From Ignavibacteriales bacterium (GTDB lineage Bacteria; Bacteroidota; Ignavibacteria; Ignavibacteriales; Melioribacteraceae): a DNA stretch of 64,000 nt. The position numbers were made by a program, and so were the translations under genes. A model generated the notes under the pieces. That model had not been told where the DNA came from and ran no database searches. It saw nothing but the letters and a program-made list of their open reading frames with translations. Numbering within the stretch: the first letter of the stretch is position 1; every line of letters starts with the position of its first letter. This document shows, piece by piece, positions 1 to 9,081 of the stretch. The stretch lies in NCBI GenBank assembly GCA_020061355.1, contig JAGUYK010000026.1:1-64000 (forward strand). The letters run 5' to 3'.

Positions 1-1237
1 ATGTACTTTCATCAGCTATTTCAATAATATTTCTAATATTGGTTAAATGAGAACTGAAAGTGCTTAGATCATCCTCAATAGATTGAGCATCTCCTATATC
101 AACGAGAACATTGTTAAAGAAATGAAGATTGGAATCCGGATGCACCGGCACCGGAATACCGGATTGTGCAAGTAAAACAATTAACCCGGTTGTCTTTAAG
201 GTTACAGTTTTACCACCGGCATTGGGACCCGTTATAAGAATTATCGATTCTTCCTGTAATTTTAAATTAAGCGGTACTGTATTTTCAAAACCAATTTTTT
301 TAAGAAGGATCGGGTGCCGTGCCTCTATCAATTCAAATGATCTCTTTTCATCAAATGTTGGTATTGATCCGATTATTTCAAGTGAATATTTTGCCCGTGC
401 AAAGATTGAATCGAGTTCAGAAATAGCTTCAAGCGATCTTTTAAGTTCCAGACTTACTTCGCCAATTCTAACAGTCAGGCTTCTCAGAATTTTTTCAACT
501 TCCCTTTTTTCAGCAAAGGTTAAAGAAAGTATTTCATTATTTAATTCGAGAGTTTCTTCTGGTTCAATATAAACCGTCTGTCCGGTAGCGGATTCCGAGT
601 GTATAAATCCTCTAACATGCCTCTTATGTTCTGCTTTAACAGGTAATACAATTCTGCCATCTCTTAAGGTTATATATTCCTCTTGAACCAGAAATGAATC
701 ACTTAACTGCTTTAATAATTTGTTGACCTGTTTTCGTAATTGAGTTTCTTTTTCTCTTATCTCGTTACGGATTTCTTTCAACTTAGGTGTAGCATCGTCA
801 CGTATTTCCCCGCTTTCATTAAAAACCCTGGCAATCTGGTGCTCGAAAACTTTATCAACAAACAGAGATTCTCTCATATCTGAAAGATGTTGAACCTCAT
901 TATCTCTCGATTTTAAGTATTGGAAAAGTTTTCTGGAAGTTTCTGCAAGTTTAAGAACTTCCAAAATCTGTTTGGAAGAAATAACAGTACCTTCTATTTT
1001 CGACCGGGAAATAATTTCGTTCAGATCGGTTAGGTAGTCAATAGGCGGGAAATCATTTTTTATAAGAATTTCTTTTGCCTCAGATACACGCTTACCATCA
1101 ATTTCGGCTTTATTTACATAGTTATAAGGGGTTAATCGGAGAACTTTCACCTTTCCGTTTTCCGTAATACAATACTTTGTGATGTAACTTGTTATTTTAC
1201 CAAATTCAAGCTTATCGAGTGTTTCAATCGTAATCAT
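1..1237 (-). CDS. mutS2: Endonuclease MutS2, N-terminal part (runs off the left edge)
   Basis: The frame opens at ATG 1237-1235 on the complementary strand and stays open to base 1, giving about 412 residues of a protein that is usually near 780-800. It starts MITIETLDKLEFGKITSYI, typical of MutS2. Residues from about 190 to 280 are rich in charged and leucine residues, as in the clamp coiled coil of the family. The MutS-family segment EARHPIL is followed near residue 337 by the Walker A motif GPNAGGKT. The ATPase remainder and the C-terminal Smr nuclease domain would lie outside the window. Known roles of the family are suppression of recombination by binding branched DNA and, in some bacteria, splitting of collided ribosomes. 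It begins 8 bp after the CvpA-family gene, so it is likely co-transcribed. The family is certain; the fate of the C-terminus is not visible. Confidence 0.95.
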   Translation of the reverse strand, partial: MITIETLDKLEFGKITSYITKYCITENGKVKVLRLTPYNYVNKAEIDGKRVSEAKEILIKNDFPPIDYLTDLNEIISRSKIEGTVISSKQILEVLKLAETSRKLFQYLKSRDNEVQHLSDMRESLFVDKVFEHQIARVFNESGEIRDDATPKLKEIRNEIREKETQLRKQVNKLLKQLSDSFLVQEEYITLRDGRIVLPVKAEHKRHVRGFIHSESATGQTVYIEPEETLELNNEILSLTFAEKREVEKILRSLTVRIGEVSLELKRSLEAISELDSIFARAKYSLEIIGSIPTFDEKRSFELIEARHPILLKKIGFENTVPLNLKLQEESIILITGPNAGGKTVTLKTTGLIVLLAQSGIPVPVHPDSNLHFFNNVLVDIGDAQSIEDDLSTFSSHLTNIRNIIEIADEST

Positions 1238-1245
1238 TCTATTAT

Positions 1246-1791
1246 TTATTTTAATGTATCAATGATTGGTGAGTTAATTTTATCTTTCTCTTCTATCAGA
1301 TTTTTTATGAAATCGGATGCTTCTGCTTTCTGTCCAATAACCAGATCAATAGTGGAAGGGATCAGATTATAAACGTGATTATAAACCAATGAATTATTAC
1401 CTGTTTTTTTATCAGGGAAACTAAAAATACTAAGGAATAAAAAGAGAGCGCTTAAGAAAAAAACAATTTGTATAATGCCGATTAAACCGCCGATAAATTG
1501 GTTTATAAAACGATTTACTTTATCATTTGGGTGTATTATTCTTTTTATTATGGAAGCAATAAGAACGGCTAAAAGGAAAATAAGAATACCGGCAATTACA
1601 TTCGAAAAGTATTCATCCTTATTGAAAATGGGATTAAGTAATTGCCCAAAATCATCGGCAAATTCATAAGCCAATAATATTCCGGCTATAAGTCCGATGA
1701 GTCCGATGATTTTCCGAATCAAGCCGTCTTTGAATCCAAGTAAAAAACCGATAATTGCTGTAGCAAAAATAAAATAGTCTAAATAATTCAA
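1246..1791 (-). CDS. CvpA family membrane protein
   Basis: A protein of 181 residues with four hydrophobic segments at about 5-23, 28-46, 65-85 and 100-122, then a soluble tail. The opening (MNYLDYFIFATAIIGFLLGF, then KDGLIRKIIGLIG) matches the CvpA/colicin V production family. E. coli CvpA is needed for colicin V export and affects envelope integrity; the biochemical role is unknown. The start codon is TTG, and it forms a 4-base TTGA overlap with the stop of the YqeY-like gene, so translation is probably coupled. mutS2 follows 8 bp downstream. CvpA next to mutS2 is a recurrent neighbourhood in bacteria (family knowledge). The family assignment is good; function is open. Confidence 0.85.
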   Translation of the reverse strand: MNYLDYFIFATAIIGFLLGFKDGLIRKIIGLIGLIAGILLAYEFADDFGQLLNPIFNKDEYFSNVIAGILIFLLAVLIASIIKRIIHPNDKVNRFINQFIGGLIGIIQIVFFLSALFLFLSIFSFPDKKTGNNSLVYNHVYNLIPSTIDLVIGQKAEASDFIKNLIEEKDKINSPIIDTLK

Positions 1792-2240
1792 TTCCCGCTC
1801 AATAATTTTTCTACTATTTCTTTTATTACTTTACCATCTGCTTTGCCTTTGAGATTCTTTGCGGCAACCGGCATCAGTTTCGGAAAATCTTCTTTAAATT
1901 TTGCCCCGATTTCTTCTGCAATCTTTTTGACTTCTGCAAAAATTTCTTCGTGTGTAAGCTGTTTGGGAAGGAATTCTTCAATTATTTTTAATTCAGCTTC
2001 TTCTTTTTCCGCCAATTCTATCCTATTAGCATTCCTGAACTGTTCAATTGATTCTTTTCTTTTTTTAGCAGCAGTGGTTAATAGTTTTATTTCATCTTCA
2101 GGCATTAATTCTTTATTGCTGCCGCTTTTTTCAAATTCAATTATTAATGCTCGTATTGACCGGATGGTTTCCAACCTTAATTTATCACCCGATCTCATTG
2201 AATTTTTAAGTTCAATATTAATTTTTTCTTTTAAATTCAT
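1788..2240 (-). CDS. GatB/YqeY domain protein
   Basis: A 150-residue helical protein that is a full-length YqeY. It begins MNLKEKINIELKNSMRSGDK and carries the family features: LRLETIRSIRALI, a lysine/glutamate-rich helix (KKRKESIEQFRNANR), and EEFLPKQLT followed by a C-terminal three-helix region like the tail of GatB. GatB tails bind tRNA in the Asp/Glu-tRNA amidotransferase. Free-standing YqeY proteins resemble this tail, but their role is not established. ATG start. It lies downstream of the hairpin terminator that closes the exb operon, so it probably has its own promoter in the 2241-2306 gap or relies on readthrough. It is coupled to the CvpA gene by a TTGA overlap. Confidence 0.9.
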   Translation of the reverse strand: MNLKEKINIELKNSMRSGDKLRLETIRSIRALIIEFEKSGSNKELMPEDEIKLLTTAAKKRKESIEQFRNANRIELAEKEEAELKIIEEFLPKQLTHEEIFAEVKKIAEEIGAKFKEDFPKLMPVAAKNLKGKADGKVIKEIVEKLLSGN

Positions 2241-2249
2241 GAGAACCTC

Positions 2250-2287
2250 AAAAAAAAAGGTAGGCCATTATTAAATAACCTACCTTT
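2250..2287 (-). terminator. Intrinsic terminator after the exb operon
   Basis: Perfect 9-bp arms at 2256-2264 (AAAGGTAGG) and 2279-2287 (CCTACCTTT) enclose a 14-base loop. Read on the minus strand, the stem is followed by a run of eight T (2251-2258 are A on the plus strand). It lies 20 bp after the stop of the second exbD and 10 bp before the yqeY-like start. Confidence 0.75.
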
Positions 2288-2306
2288 TATTCATTTAATA
2301 TTCCGT

Positions 2307-2720
2307 TTATATCTTAAGCAGAGTTGAATAGTTTATTCTTAAGCAGGATGCTTTTCTTAATTCTTGCTGAATATCCGTTACAATACCCATCTGAGAACTC
2401 TTATCAATACGAAGAGAAACAATTACGTTTGGTAGAGCTACTCTCTTGGCGTACATAATTTTCTGTATATCAGTTAACTGTGTTATGCTATCGTTTACTT
2501 GAATTCTGCCATCCTGTCCAACCCAGACATAAGAAACCAATCTTTTGTTCTCAATCTTTTCAATTGCTTTTGCTTCTGGAAGGCGGAAACTTACCAATAC
2601 GTCAACTTCTCTTAATGTGGTAGTAACCATAAAGAATAATAGAAGCATAAAAACAATATCCGGTAATGAGGCTGTCGGGATATTCTGCTTGGAGCTGGCT
2701 CTCTTTTTTTCAAATTTCAT
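2307..2720 (-). CDS. exbD: ExbD/TolR-type biopolymer transport protein, second copy
   Basis: A 137-residue ExbD. A short basic N-terminus (MKFEKKRASSKQN) is followed by one transmembrane helix at about 18-38 (SLPDIVFMLLLFFMVTTTL) that carries the essential Asp of the family (Asp21 here, in LPDIVF), then a periplasmic domain. The Asp sits in the proton channel formed with ExbB. The product should help turn the proton gradient into movement of TonB or a Tol-like partner. ATG start with GAGGA upstream. It follows the first exbD by 15 bp and is the last gene before an intrinsic terminator. The two ExbD copies differ, the first being longer, which is common in Bacteroidota and may allow heteromeric complexes. 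No tonB gene is in the window. Confidence 0.9.
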   Translation of the reverse strand: MKFEKKRASSKQNIPTASLPDIVFMLLLFFMVTTTLREVDVLVSFRLPEAKAIEKIENKRLVSYVWVGQDGRIQVNDSITQLTDIQKIMYAKRVALPNVIVSLRIDKSSQMGIVTDIQQELRKASCLRINYSTLLKI

Positions 2721-2735
2721 TCTAATTCCTCAAAA

Positions 2736-3281
2736 TTATTTTTTTATAGCTTCGGGTTCAGCTATACTGATAGTAATAGGAATTTTATCTCTAATCTCTT
2801 TCATCTCTTCGCTTCGTTCATCAATATCTACAAATCTTTTTCCTAATCTTGTCATAGAATATTCAGATCTAACCTGAAAATAGGCATCTTTAATCTGATC
2901 CAAAGCCTGGACGTAAAGATTATAATCTGTTTTTCTATCTGTTTTTACTGAAACTACTAATTTTTTATTAGCTGGAAGATCGGTCTTACTTTCAATTCTA
3001 GGTTTCAAAGTCCGTGCAATCTGAGGAATAGCAATAACTTCATTATTAAGAAGTACATCACCATTTTCATTAATCAGTACCGCAGCCAACCTATCCTTGG
3101 ATATCGGAACTAATTCCTGTTGATCTGGCGGAGTGAATTCAGGCAGTGTTAAACCAATACCGGTATCCACATCAATAACAGTTGAAACCAGGAAGAATAG
3201 AAGAAGCAAGAAAGAAATATCCGCCATAGAACTAGTAGGTATTTCAGCTTCCGGAATTTTCTTCTTTTTGAGTTTGATCAT
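2736..3281 (-). CDS. exbD: ExbD/TolR-type biopolymer transport protein, first copy
   Basis: A 181-residue ExbD with an N-terminal basic stretch (MIKLKKKKIPEAEIPTSS) and a single transmembrane helix from about 19 to 38 containing the family Asp (MADISFLLLLFFLVSTVID). A periplasmic domain of about 140 residues follows. It is longer than typical ExbD, with an extra C-terminal segment rich in charged residues (VDIDERSEEMKEIRDKIP). Its place directly after exbB (16 bp gap) and before the second exbD makes an exbB-exbD-exbD energizing unit. The likely clients are TonB-dependent receptors, such as the one at 39334-41826, but that link is inference. Confidence 0.9.
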   Translation of the reverse strand: MIKLKKKKIPEAEIPTSSMADISFLLLLFFLVSTVIDVDTGIGLTLPEFTPPDQQELVPISKDRLAAVLINENGDVLLNNEVIAIPQIARTLKPRIESKTDLPANKKLVVSVKTDRKTDYNLYVQALDQIKDAYFQVRSEYSMTRLGKRFVDIDERSEEMKEIRDKIPITISIAEPEAIKK

Positions 3282-3297
3282 TTTTTATCTCTAAAAA

Positions 3298-3984
3298 TTA
3301 TTTTTTCTTCATTTGATAAAGTGCATCAATTAATTCTATGGAACTTTCTTCCATATCTGCAACAATTCTATCAATTCTAGAAACAAAGTAATTGTAGAAG
3401 ACCTGAAGAATCATAGCTACAACCAGACCAAATAGTGTTGTTAACAAAGCTACAGAGATACCGCCGGCAACTACAGAAGGTGAAATCTGGGCAGCTTCTT
3501 TAATAGCGTCAAATGCCTGAATCATACCTTGAACTGTTCCTGTAAATCCAAGCATAGGAGCAATAGAAATAAACGTTGAAATCCAGATTAATCCTCTTTC
3601 AAGGAATCCCATTTCAATTGCACCGTAAGCCATGATAGCTTTTTCGGCAGCTTCCAATCCTTCGTCTGATCTTAGGAGTCCTGCATGGAATACAGAAGCG
3701 GCAGAGCCTCTGGTGTTTTCACATAATTTAATTGCTTCTGAAACGCCTCCTTTAGTTAAGGCATCTTTAACTTGAATTACAAATTTCTTTGTATTCATTG
3801 TGGCGCGTGTTAAAGTCCAAAATCTTTCAATTGAAAAACCAAGTCCGATAATCAGGCATGCCAAAATTGGCCACATAAATCCACCGCCTTCGATGAATTT
3901 CTGCTGCAAATAAGTAATTGCACCTGCATCCTGAACTTGTGCTAAAATGAATGATATAATTCCGGTTATCTCTGCGATTTGCAT
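3298..3984 (-). CDS. exbB: MotA/TolQ/ExbB proton channel protein
   Basis: A 228-residue ExbB-type channel protein. Three hydrophobic segments are visible: about 33-52 (GGGFMWPILACLIIGLGFSI), about 134-155 and about 170-200. The conserved MotA/ExbB core reads APMLGFTGTVQGMIQAF and SVALLTTLFGLVVAM. ExbB pentamers surround an ExbD dimer and conduct protons to drive TonB. The start is ATG 3984, with GGAGG nine bases upstream. This is the first gene of the exbB-exbD-exbD unit, and the 136-bp gap before it should hold the promoter. Confidence 0.93.
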   Translation of the reverse strand: MQIAEITGIISFILAQVQDAGAITYLQQKFIEGGGFMWPILACLIIGLGFSIERFWTLTRATMNTKKFVIQVKDALTKGGVSEAIKLCENTRGSAASVFHAGLLRSDEGLEAAEKAIMAYGAIEMGFLERGLIWISTFISIAPMLGFTGTVQGMIQAFDAIKEAAQISPSVVAGGISVALLTTLFGLVVAMILQVFYNYFVSRIDRIVADMEESSIELIDALYQMKKK

Positions 3985-4120
3985 AAGGAATAGCCTCCGA
4001 TATTGTTATTAATTAAAAAATATGTCAATACTTCTGTTTTCTTCAAAAAAGATGTGGGTAACATTAAATAAATGAGTCAAAAAAGTCAATAAATAATTTT
4101 CTACTCTAATTTTTAACTTG

Positions 4121-4792
4121 TTATTTACTTAAAAAAGGCAACTCAAAAATAGCTGACGTAAATAATCTACTATTCTTAAAAATATTCTCCGCTAAAATAC
4201 AAATATCTGCCGGTGAAACAAGCAATGATTTGTCAGCTATCCATTCCCTGTTTTCAGAAGAATCGATGGCGTAGGGCGCTATTGCATTGACACTCAGATT
4301 AATCTCCTTCCCTTCAAGTGCAAGAATTTTGGTGAGATAATTAATTCCATTTTTAGAGATTGAATAGGCTCCTTTATTAATTTGAGGATTAATTGCCGAT
4401 GCTGCACTAATCATGCAGAGTGAACCGCCCAAACCTGATTTGCAAAGTAAAGAGAAGTATTTACCGATCAGGAATGAAGTAGTTAAATTCAGATCAATCA
4501 TTTTTTGCCAATCAGACAAAGATGTATCGGCAATACTTTTCCCTCCCCGGTATCCGCCTATAGTATTAAGAAGACAATAAAAATTATTTTTTGATCTACT
4601 TATTTTGTCAAAACCATCTTGAACATTTTCTTCTAAAGTTAAATCATCGACTATTATTGTTCTGAAATTTCTTCCCTTTAAAGGTTTCCTTGAAAAGATG
4701 TAGTAATTATCATAATCTTGTTTTAAAAAATATTTTACGGCAGAAGCGCCAAGCAATCCGGAAGATCCGAATAGAATAAATACTTTTTTCAT
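4121..4792 (-). CDS. SDR family oxidoreductase
   Basis: A short-chain dehydrogenase/reductase of 223 residues from ATG 4792. A longer version from TTG 4828 would overlap the upstream gene by 32 bases and adds nothing typical, so the ATG is preferred. The product begins MKKVFILFGSSGLLGASAV, a variant of the glycine-rich cofactor motif. The catalytic YxxxK is at Tyr143-Lys147 (YSISK) with a serine near 129-132 (MISAAS). NTIGG at 76-80 takes the place of the usual NNAG. The gap to the endonuclease gene is 4 bp, so they are likely co-transcribed. Substrate cannot be deduced. Pteridine-reductase-like or sugar-epimerase-like roles are possible. Confidence 0.8.
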   Translation of the reverse strand: MKKVFILFGSSGLLGASAVKYFLKQDYDNYYIFSRKPLKGRNFRTIIVDDLTLEENVQDGFDKISRSKNNFYCLLNTIGGYRGGKSIADTSLSDWQKMIDLNLTTSFLIGKYFSLLCKSGLGGSLCMISAASAINPQINKGAYSISKNGINYLTKILALEGKEINLSVNAIAPYAIDSSENREWIADKSLLVSPADICILAENIFKNSRLFTSAIFELPFLSK

Positions 4793-4796
4793 TTTA

Positions 4797-5840
4797 CTAT
4801 TTTTCCGAATAAATAAATCTTGCACCAACGGGAAAATGATCGCTATAACCGCCTAAATAACGTGAACCTGCATACGTTCTTAACGGCGCACCTTTAAGGT
4901 CACCTTCCTGAATGATGATGAATTCCGGTTTAATCACTTCGTATGATTCACAATTATATTGAATCTCATTTCCTTGCAGTAAAGAAGCTGAGATCATCAT
5001 CTGATCGATCATATTCCACTTTGCGCCGTAGAGATATGAACCTTCCCCTGCAGAAAACTTTTTATATGATAGATTAAGAATTTCATTATTGCTAAACTGA
5101 TCATTGCACTCAAATTTCTTTGCGCCCAGAACCTGCTCAACCGATTTATTATCCGGATCGTCATTGAAATCACCCATTATAATAATTTGGGGATCCTTTT
5201 CATCTAATTGGATTTTATCGATCACTCTTCTCAAAGTTTTTGCAGCAGCTATTCTGTTAGGCTCGGATTTAACTTCTCCTCCCCTTCTCGAAGGCCAATG
5301 ATTTACAAAATAATGAATGATCGAATTGCTGGTCAAGTGTCTTAAAGTTGCATGTAGAATATATCGGGTTGGTGTTCCGGTTGGTATCTCTACCCTTATA
5401 GTATCAATTGCAACAATACCAAATATTTTCCGGTCATAGACCAATGCGGCATCAATTCCTCTTTCGTCCGGCGAATCACGATGCACAATTACATAATCTC
5501 TATCCCTGAATTTATAGACCAACCATTTTAAAACGTTTAGATTTTCTATTTCTACAAGACCAAGTATATCAGGACCGCAGCCGTCATTCATGTAATTAAT
5601 TACTTTTGCAAGATTTGACAATTTATTTTGGAATTTATCCTCTGTCCATTCCTTGCTGCTCTCCGGTAGAAATTCTGAATCGTTTATGTAAGGGTCATCG
5701 AAAGTATCGAATAGGTTTTCTACATTCCACGATGCAACATAAAACGAATTCTCTTTATCATTAACCTGGCAGGAAGCTGTTAATGGAATAAAGAGGAAGA
5801 AGAGCAGGATTGATCTTAATGTAAATCTTAATTTAGTCAT
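4797..5840 (-). CDS. Secreted endonuclease/exonuclease/phosphatase family protein
   Basis: A 347-residue protein with an N-terminal signal sequence ending in LTASC, so it may be a lipoprotein anchored at Cys24. The EEP fold is clear from its motifs in order: ASWNVENLFDTFDD near 35, ILGLVEIENL near 93, a histidine in FVNHWPSRRGGE near 180, GDFNDDP near 223 and GGYSDHFPVGA near 330. These provide the metal-binding Asn/Glu, the catalytic Asp-Asn pair and the terminal Asp-His pair. Such proteins hydrolyse phosphodiester bonds in nucleic acids or phospholipid headgroups outside the cytoplasm. The exact substrate is unknown. ATG start. It is divergent from polA, with an 82-bp gap that must hold promoters for both. 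Confidence 0.88.
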   Translation of the reverse strand: MTKLRFTLRSILLFFLFIPLTASCQVNDKENSFYVASWNVENLFDTFDDPYINDSEFLPESSKEWTEDKFQNKLSNLAKVINYMNDGCGPDILGLVEIENLNVLKWLVYKFRDRDYVIVHRDSPDERGIDAALVYDRKIFGIVAIDTIRVEIPTGTPTRYILHATLRHLTSNSIIHYFVNHWPSRRGGEVKSEPNRIAAAKTLRRVIDKIQLDEKDPQIIIMGDFNDDPDNKSVEQVLGAKKFECNDQFSNNEILNLSYKKFSAGEGSYLYGAKWNMIDQMMISASLLQGNEIQYNCESYEVIKPEFIIIQEGDLKGAPLRTYAGSRYLGGYSDHFPVGARFIYSEK

Positions 5841-5922
5841 GATAGTCTATGGTTATTGTGTTAATGAATAATTATTTTCCCTTTGAAATATAAACAAAAA
5901 CGGATTAGAGCAGAAGGAGTTC

Positions 5923-8718
5923 ATGGTAAATAATCTTAAGAAAAAGTTCGTAATTATAGATGCAATGTCGCTCGCTTATAAAGGATATTATGCATTCATC
6001 TCCAGACCTTTAATGACGGCTAAAGGTGAACCGACTTCGGCAGTATATGGATTTATCAGTCAATTACTGAAAATAATTGAAGATACAAAGCCGGACTATT
6101 TAGCGGTTGCATTTGATTCGAAGGAAAAAACTTTCAGGCACGACCGCTACGAGAACTATAAATCATCACGAGAAACTATGCCTGAGGACATGATTCCTCA
6201 GATTCAGCGAATTAAGGAAGTAATTGACGCATTCGAAATTCCACTCTATATTTTACCCGGTTTCGAAGCAGATGATCTTATCGGAACAGCAGTAAAAAAA
6301 GCTGAAGCAATGGGACTTCAATGTTTCGCAATTACGCCCGATAAAGATTACATTCAATTGATTACACCAAATGTAATGGTTGTAAAACCAGGTAAGTCAA
6401 CAGACGAAATAATAATTCTGGATGAGAAGAAAGTGCGTGAAGAATTTGGATTTGAACCTCATCAGATGATCGATTACCTGGCATTAGTCGGCGACAGTTC
6501 CGATGATATACCGGGTGTTGCCGGAATCGGACCTAAAACTGCCCTGCCTCTTATTCAGAAGTTTAAGTCGATTGAGAATATCTATAAAAACATAGATGAG
6601 ATAGAAAAGCCGGCAGTTGCAAATAAACTTAAGGAAAACAAAGAGAATGCATTTCTATCGAAGGAACTTGCAACAATTCACACTGAAGTACCGTTTGAGT
6701 TCAATCTTGAAAATGCTAAATATCAAAAACCGGATCTGGATAAATTAACGAAACTGTTAGCTGAACTTGAATTCCGATCTTTCATAAACAAAATTAAAAA
6801 GTTATATGTTGATGAGGGAACTGAACCGGAACCCGTAGAAACGGTTGTTGAAGAACCTGTAGTTGAAGAGAATATACAGGTATTTGAAAAAAATAAAGTT
6901 AAATATATTCTGGTTGCTGAGATTAAGAAAGCTAAAGAATTAGCAGAGTTAATTTCACGGTCAGATAAAATTGTATTTGACACTGAGACAGATTCGCTTG
7001 ATACACTTAATGTAAATCTTGCGGGCTGTTCATTCAGCTTAAAACCGAGAGAAGCTTACTTTGTTGCAGTAAATCCACATCCTCAATCATCGGGTCTTTT
7101 TGCTACTGATCTATCTGATAGAATAGCGGTAGATGATTTTATAAACATCTTTAAACCGGTCTTTGAGAATAAAGAGATAAAGAAAATCTGTCAGAACGGG
7201 AAATATGATATCTCCGTACTACGGCATTATGGAATTAATGTAACCAACTTTTATTTCGATACAATGCTTGCAAGTTATGTGATCGATCCGGATCAGAAAC
7301 ACGGTATGGATGACCTATCCGAGAACTACCTCAATTATAAACCGATTCCCCTGCTCGATCTTATCGGTTCAAAAAAATCTCCTGAAAAAATATTTGAGGT
7401 GGAGATTGAAAGACTTTCAGATTATTCATGTGAGGACGCGGATATAACTTTTAGACTTTATGAGCTAATGAAACCGATTCTGATAAAAGAAGGTCTTGAA
7501 AAAGTTGCTTATGAAATTGAGTTCCCGCTCGCACCGGTTTTGGAAGATATGGAGAGAACCGGAATCAGGATAGATATTGAAAGTCTTAAATCATTCAGTA
7601 ACGATCTTCAAATTCTACTTGATAATTACTCATCAGCAATCTTTAGACATGCAGGCGAGAATTTTAATATCAATTCCACACAGCAGCTCCAAAAAATTCT
7701 TTTTGAAAAGTTGAAGCTTCCAACTACAAATAAAACAAAAACAGGCTACTCTACAGATGTTCGGGCTCTTGAATCATTAAGAGGTGAACATGATATCATT
7801 GATATACTAATGGAGTACCGACAGGTTGCAAAATTAAAATCGACTTATGCCGATGCATTGCCTAATTTAATCAATGCAAAGACTGGCCGTGTTCATACGA
7901 CTTACAATCAAACCGTGGCTTCTACCGGACGGTTATCGAGCAACGATCCTAATCTTCAGAACATACCGATCAGGACCGACCTTGGTAAAGAGATACGGAA
8001 AGCATTTGTACCGAGAGACAAGAATCATTTAATCCTGAGCGCTGATTACAGTCAGATTGAACTTAGAATAATGGCAAGTATTTGCGGTGATGAAACTTTA
8101 ACGAATGCGTTCATAAACAAAGAAGATATTCATAAAAGAACTGCTGCATTGGTGTTCACTGTTGCTCCCGAAGAAGTAAATGCAGATATGAGGCGCAAAG
8201 CTAAAGAAGTCAATTTCGGTATTCTTTACGGACTCGGACCATTCGGTTTGAAATCGCGCCTGGGGATTTCTCAAACAGAAGCTAAAGCAATTATTGACAA
8301 CTATTTTAACTCGTTCAAAAAAGTTAGAAATTTTATGAATGATTCCGTCAAGCATGCACAGAAGAAAGGATTTGCGGAAACGCTTACAGGCAGAAGAAGG
8401 TTTTTAAAGAATATTAATAGTAATAATAGAATAGTAAGACAATTTGAAGAACGTGTCGCCATTAATATGCCGATACAGGGAACGGCGGCTGACATGATTA
8501 AGCTGGCTATGATAAAAATTTATGATGAGCTGGGAAAAAAGAAATTTAAGAGCAAGATGGTCCTGCAAGTGCATGACGAGTTGGTGTTTGATGCTCACAA
8601 AGATGAAATTGATGATCTGATTCCACTCGTAAAAAAAATAATGGAAGAGGCAATGCCTCTAAATGTACCGATTGCTGTTGATACCGGTGTTGGGGATAAT
8701 TGGTTAGATGCGCACTAG
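5923..8718 (+). CDS. polA: DNA polymerase I
   Basis: A 931-residue three-domain DNA polymerase I. The 5'-3' exonuclease occupies about 1-300 (MSLAYKGYYAF, GFEADDLIG, VGDSSDDIPGVAGIGPKTA). The 3'-5' proofreading domain is intact: Exo I DTET with Asp353 and Glu355, Exo II NGKYD and Exo III YSCEDAD. The polymerase has motif A with Asp708 (SADYSQIELRI), motif B RRKAKEVNFGILYG and motif C with Asp885 (VHDELVF). Many family members outside the Proteobacteria have lost proofreading residues; this one has not. The enzyme removes RNA primers and fills gaps. The start is ATG 5923 with AGAAGGAG seven bases upstream. It is a monocistronic plus-strand gene next to the accessory island. Confidence 0.98.
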   Translation: MVNNLKKKFVIIDAMSLAYKGYYAFISRPLMTAKGEPTSAVYGFISQLLKIIEDTKPDYLAVAFDSKEKTFRHDRYENYKSSRETMPEDMIPQIQRIKEVIDAFEIPLYILPGFEADDLIGTAVKKAEAMGLQCFAITPDKDYIQLITPNVMVVKPGKSTDEIIILDEKKVREEFGFEPHQMIDYLALVGDSSDDIPGVAGIGPKTALPLIQKFKSIENIYKNIDEIEKPAVANKLKENKENAFLSKELATIHTEVPFEFNLENAKYQKPDLDKLTKLLAELEFRSFINKIKKLYVDEGTEPEPVETVVEEPVVEENIQVFEKNKVKYILVAEIKKAKELAELISRSDKIVFDTETDSLDTLNVNLAGCSFSLKPREAYFVAVNPHPQSSGLFATDLSDRIAVDDFINIFKPVFENKEIKKICQNGKYDISVLRHYGINVTNFYFDTMLASYVIDPDQKHGMDDLSENYLNYKPIPLLDLIGSKKSPEKIFEVEIERLSDYSCEDADITFRLYELMKPILIKEGLEKVAYEIEFPLAPVLEDMERTGIRIDIESLKSFSNDLQILLDNYSSAIFRHAGENFNINSTQQLQKILFEKLKLPTTNKTKTGYSTDVRALESLRGEHDIIDILMEYRQVAKLKSTYADALPNLINAKTGRVHTTYNQTVASTGRLSSNDPNLQNIPIRTDLGKEIRKAFVPRDKNHLILSADYSQIELRIMASICGDETLTNAFINKEDIHKRTAALVFTVAPEEVNADMRRKAKEVNFGILYGLGPFGLKSRLGISQTEAKAIIDNYFNSFKKVRNFMNDSVKHAQKKGFAETLTGRRRFLKNINSNNRIVRQFEERVAINMPIQGTAADMIKLAMIKIYDELGKKKFKSKMVLQVHDELVFDAHKDEIDDLIPLVKKIMEEAMPLNVPIAVDTGVGDNWLDAH

Positions 8719-8724
8719 AAAAAC

Positions 8725-8828
8725 GGTTCTTAGTTCTGGGTTCTTCGTTCTTGGTTTTATCCCCAATTCAAAATCAAGACTTCTCTATATCTTATTTTTG
8801 AAACAAAGAACTAAGCACAAAGAACAAA
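8725..8828. repeat. Imperfect inverted repeat of AAGAAC-type words
   Basis: CTTAGTTCT at 8729-8737 is the exact inverse of AGAACTAAG at 8807-8815. Both sit in runs of the same words: GGTTCTT, GTTCTTCG and GTTCTTGG on the left, ACAAAG and CACAAAGAAC on the right. The same 9-mer AGAACTAAG occurs again at 14575-14583 on the other side of the accessory island. It could fold into a hairpin after polA, but the 69-base loop makes a normal intrinsic terminator unlikely. Confidence 0.6.
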
Positions 8829-9081
8829 TTTCCCTTGCTATTTTTAAGTTGAAATGATAATTTGCTTTTGCACTTAGAGGGGTACTTAATGCAGGACGTC
8901 TTCTCTGATCATTCATTTCTTATCTACATTTCTTATAACTCACATTCTAACACGTTAATTCCTTATACACATTTCAGTAAAGTCAAACAACCTGTACAAA
9001 TAAATTTTACAAAGCAAAGAATTAAGCTAAACACGAATTATGAAACCTGTGCCGGGAATTAGGAGTCCGTTAGATTAAATT

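Noticed and set aside
129..572. Open frame of 147 codons on the plus strand
   Set aside because: It lies antisense to mutS2, which carries an unmistakable Walker A and family signature in the opposite frame.
8862..9062. Short open frame after polA (57 codons from ATG 8890, with AGAGGGG upstream)
   Set aside because: The ribosome-binding site is fair, but the composition is that of non-coding AT-rich DNA, there is no recognisable motif, and it lies between repeats.
9069..9075. GTTAGAT as another cassette box, giving a unit 9069-9268
   Set aside because: It fits GTTRRRY, but no reverse-complement box ATCTAAC or similar exists before 9268 and the interval holds no gene.
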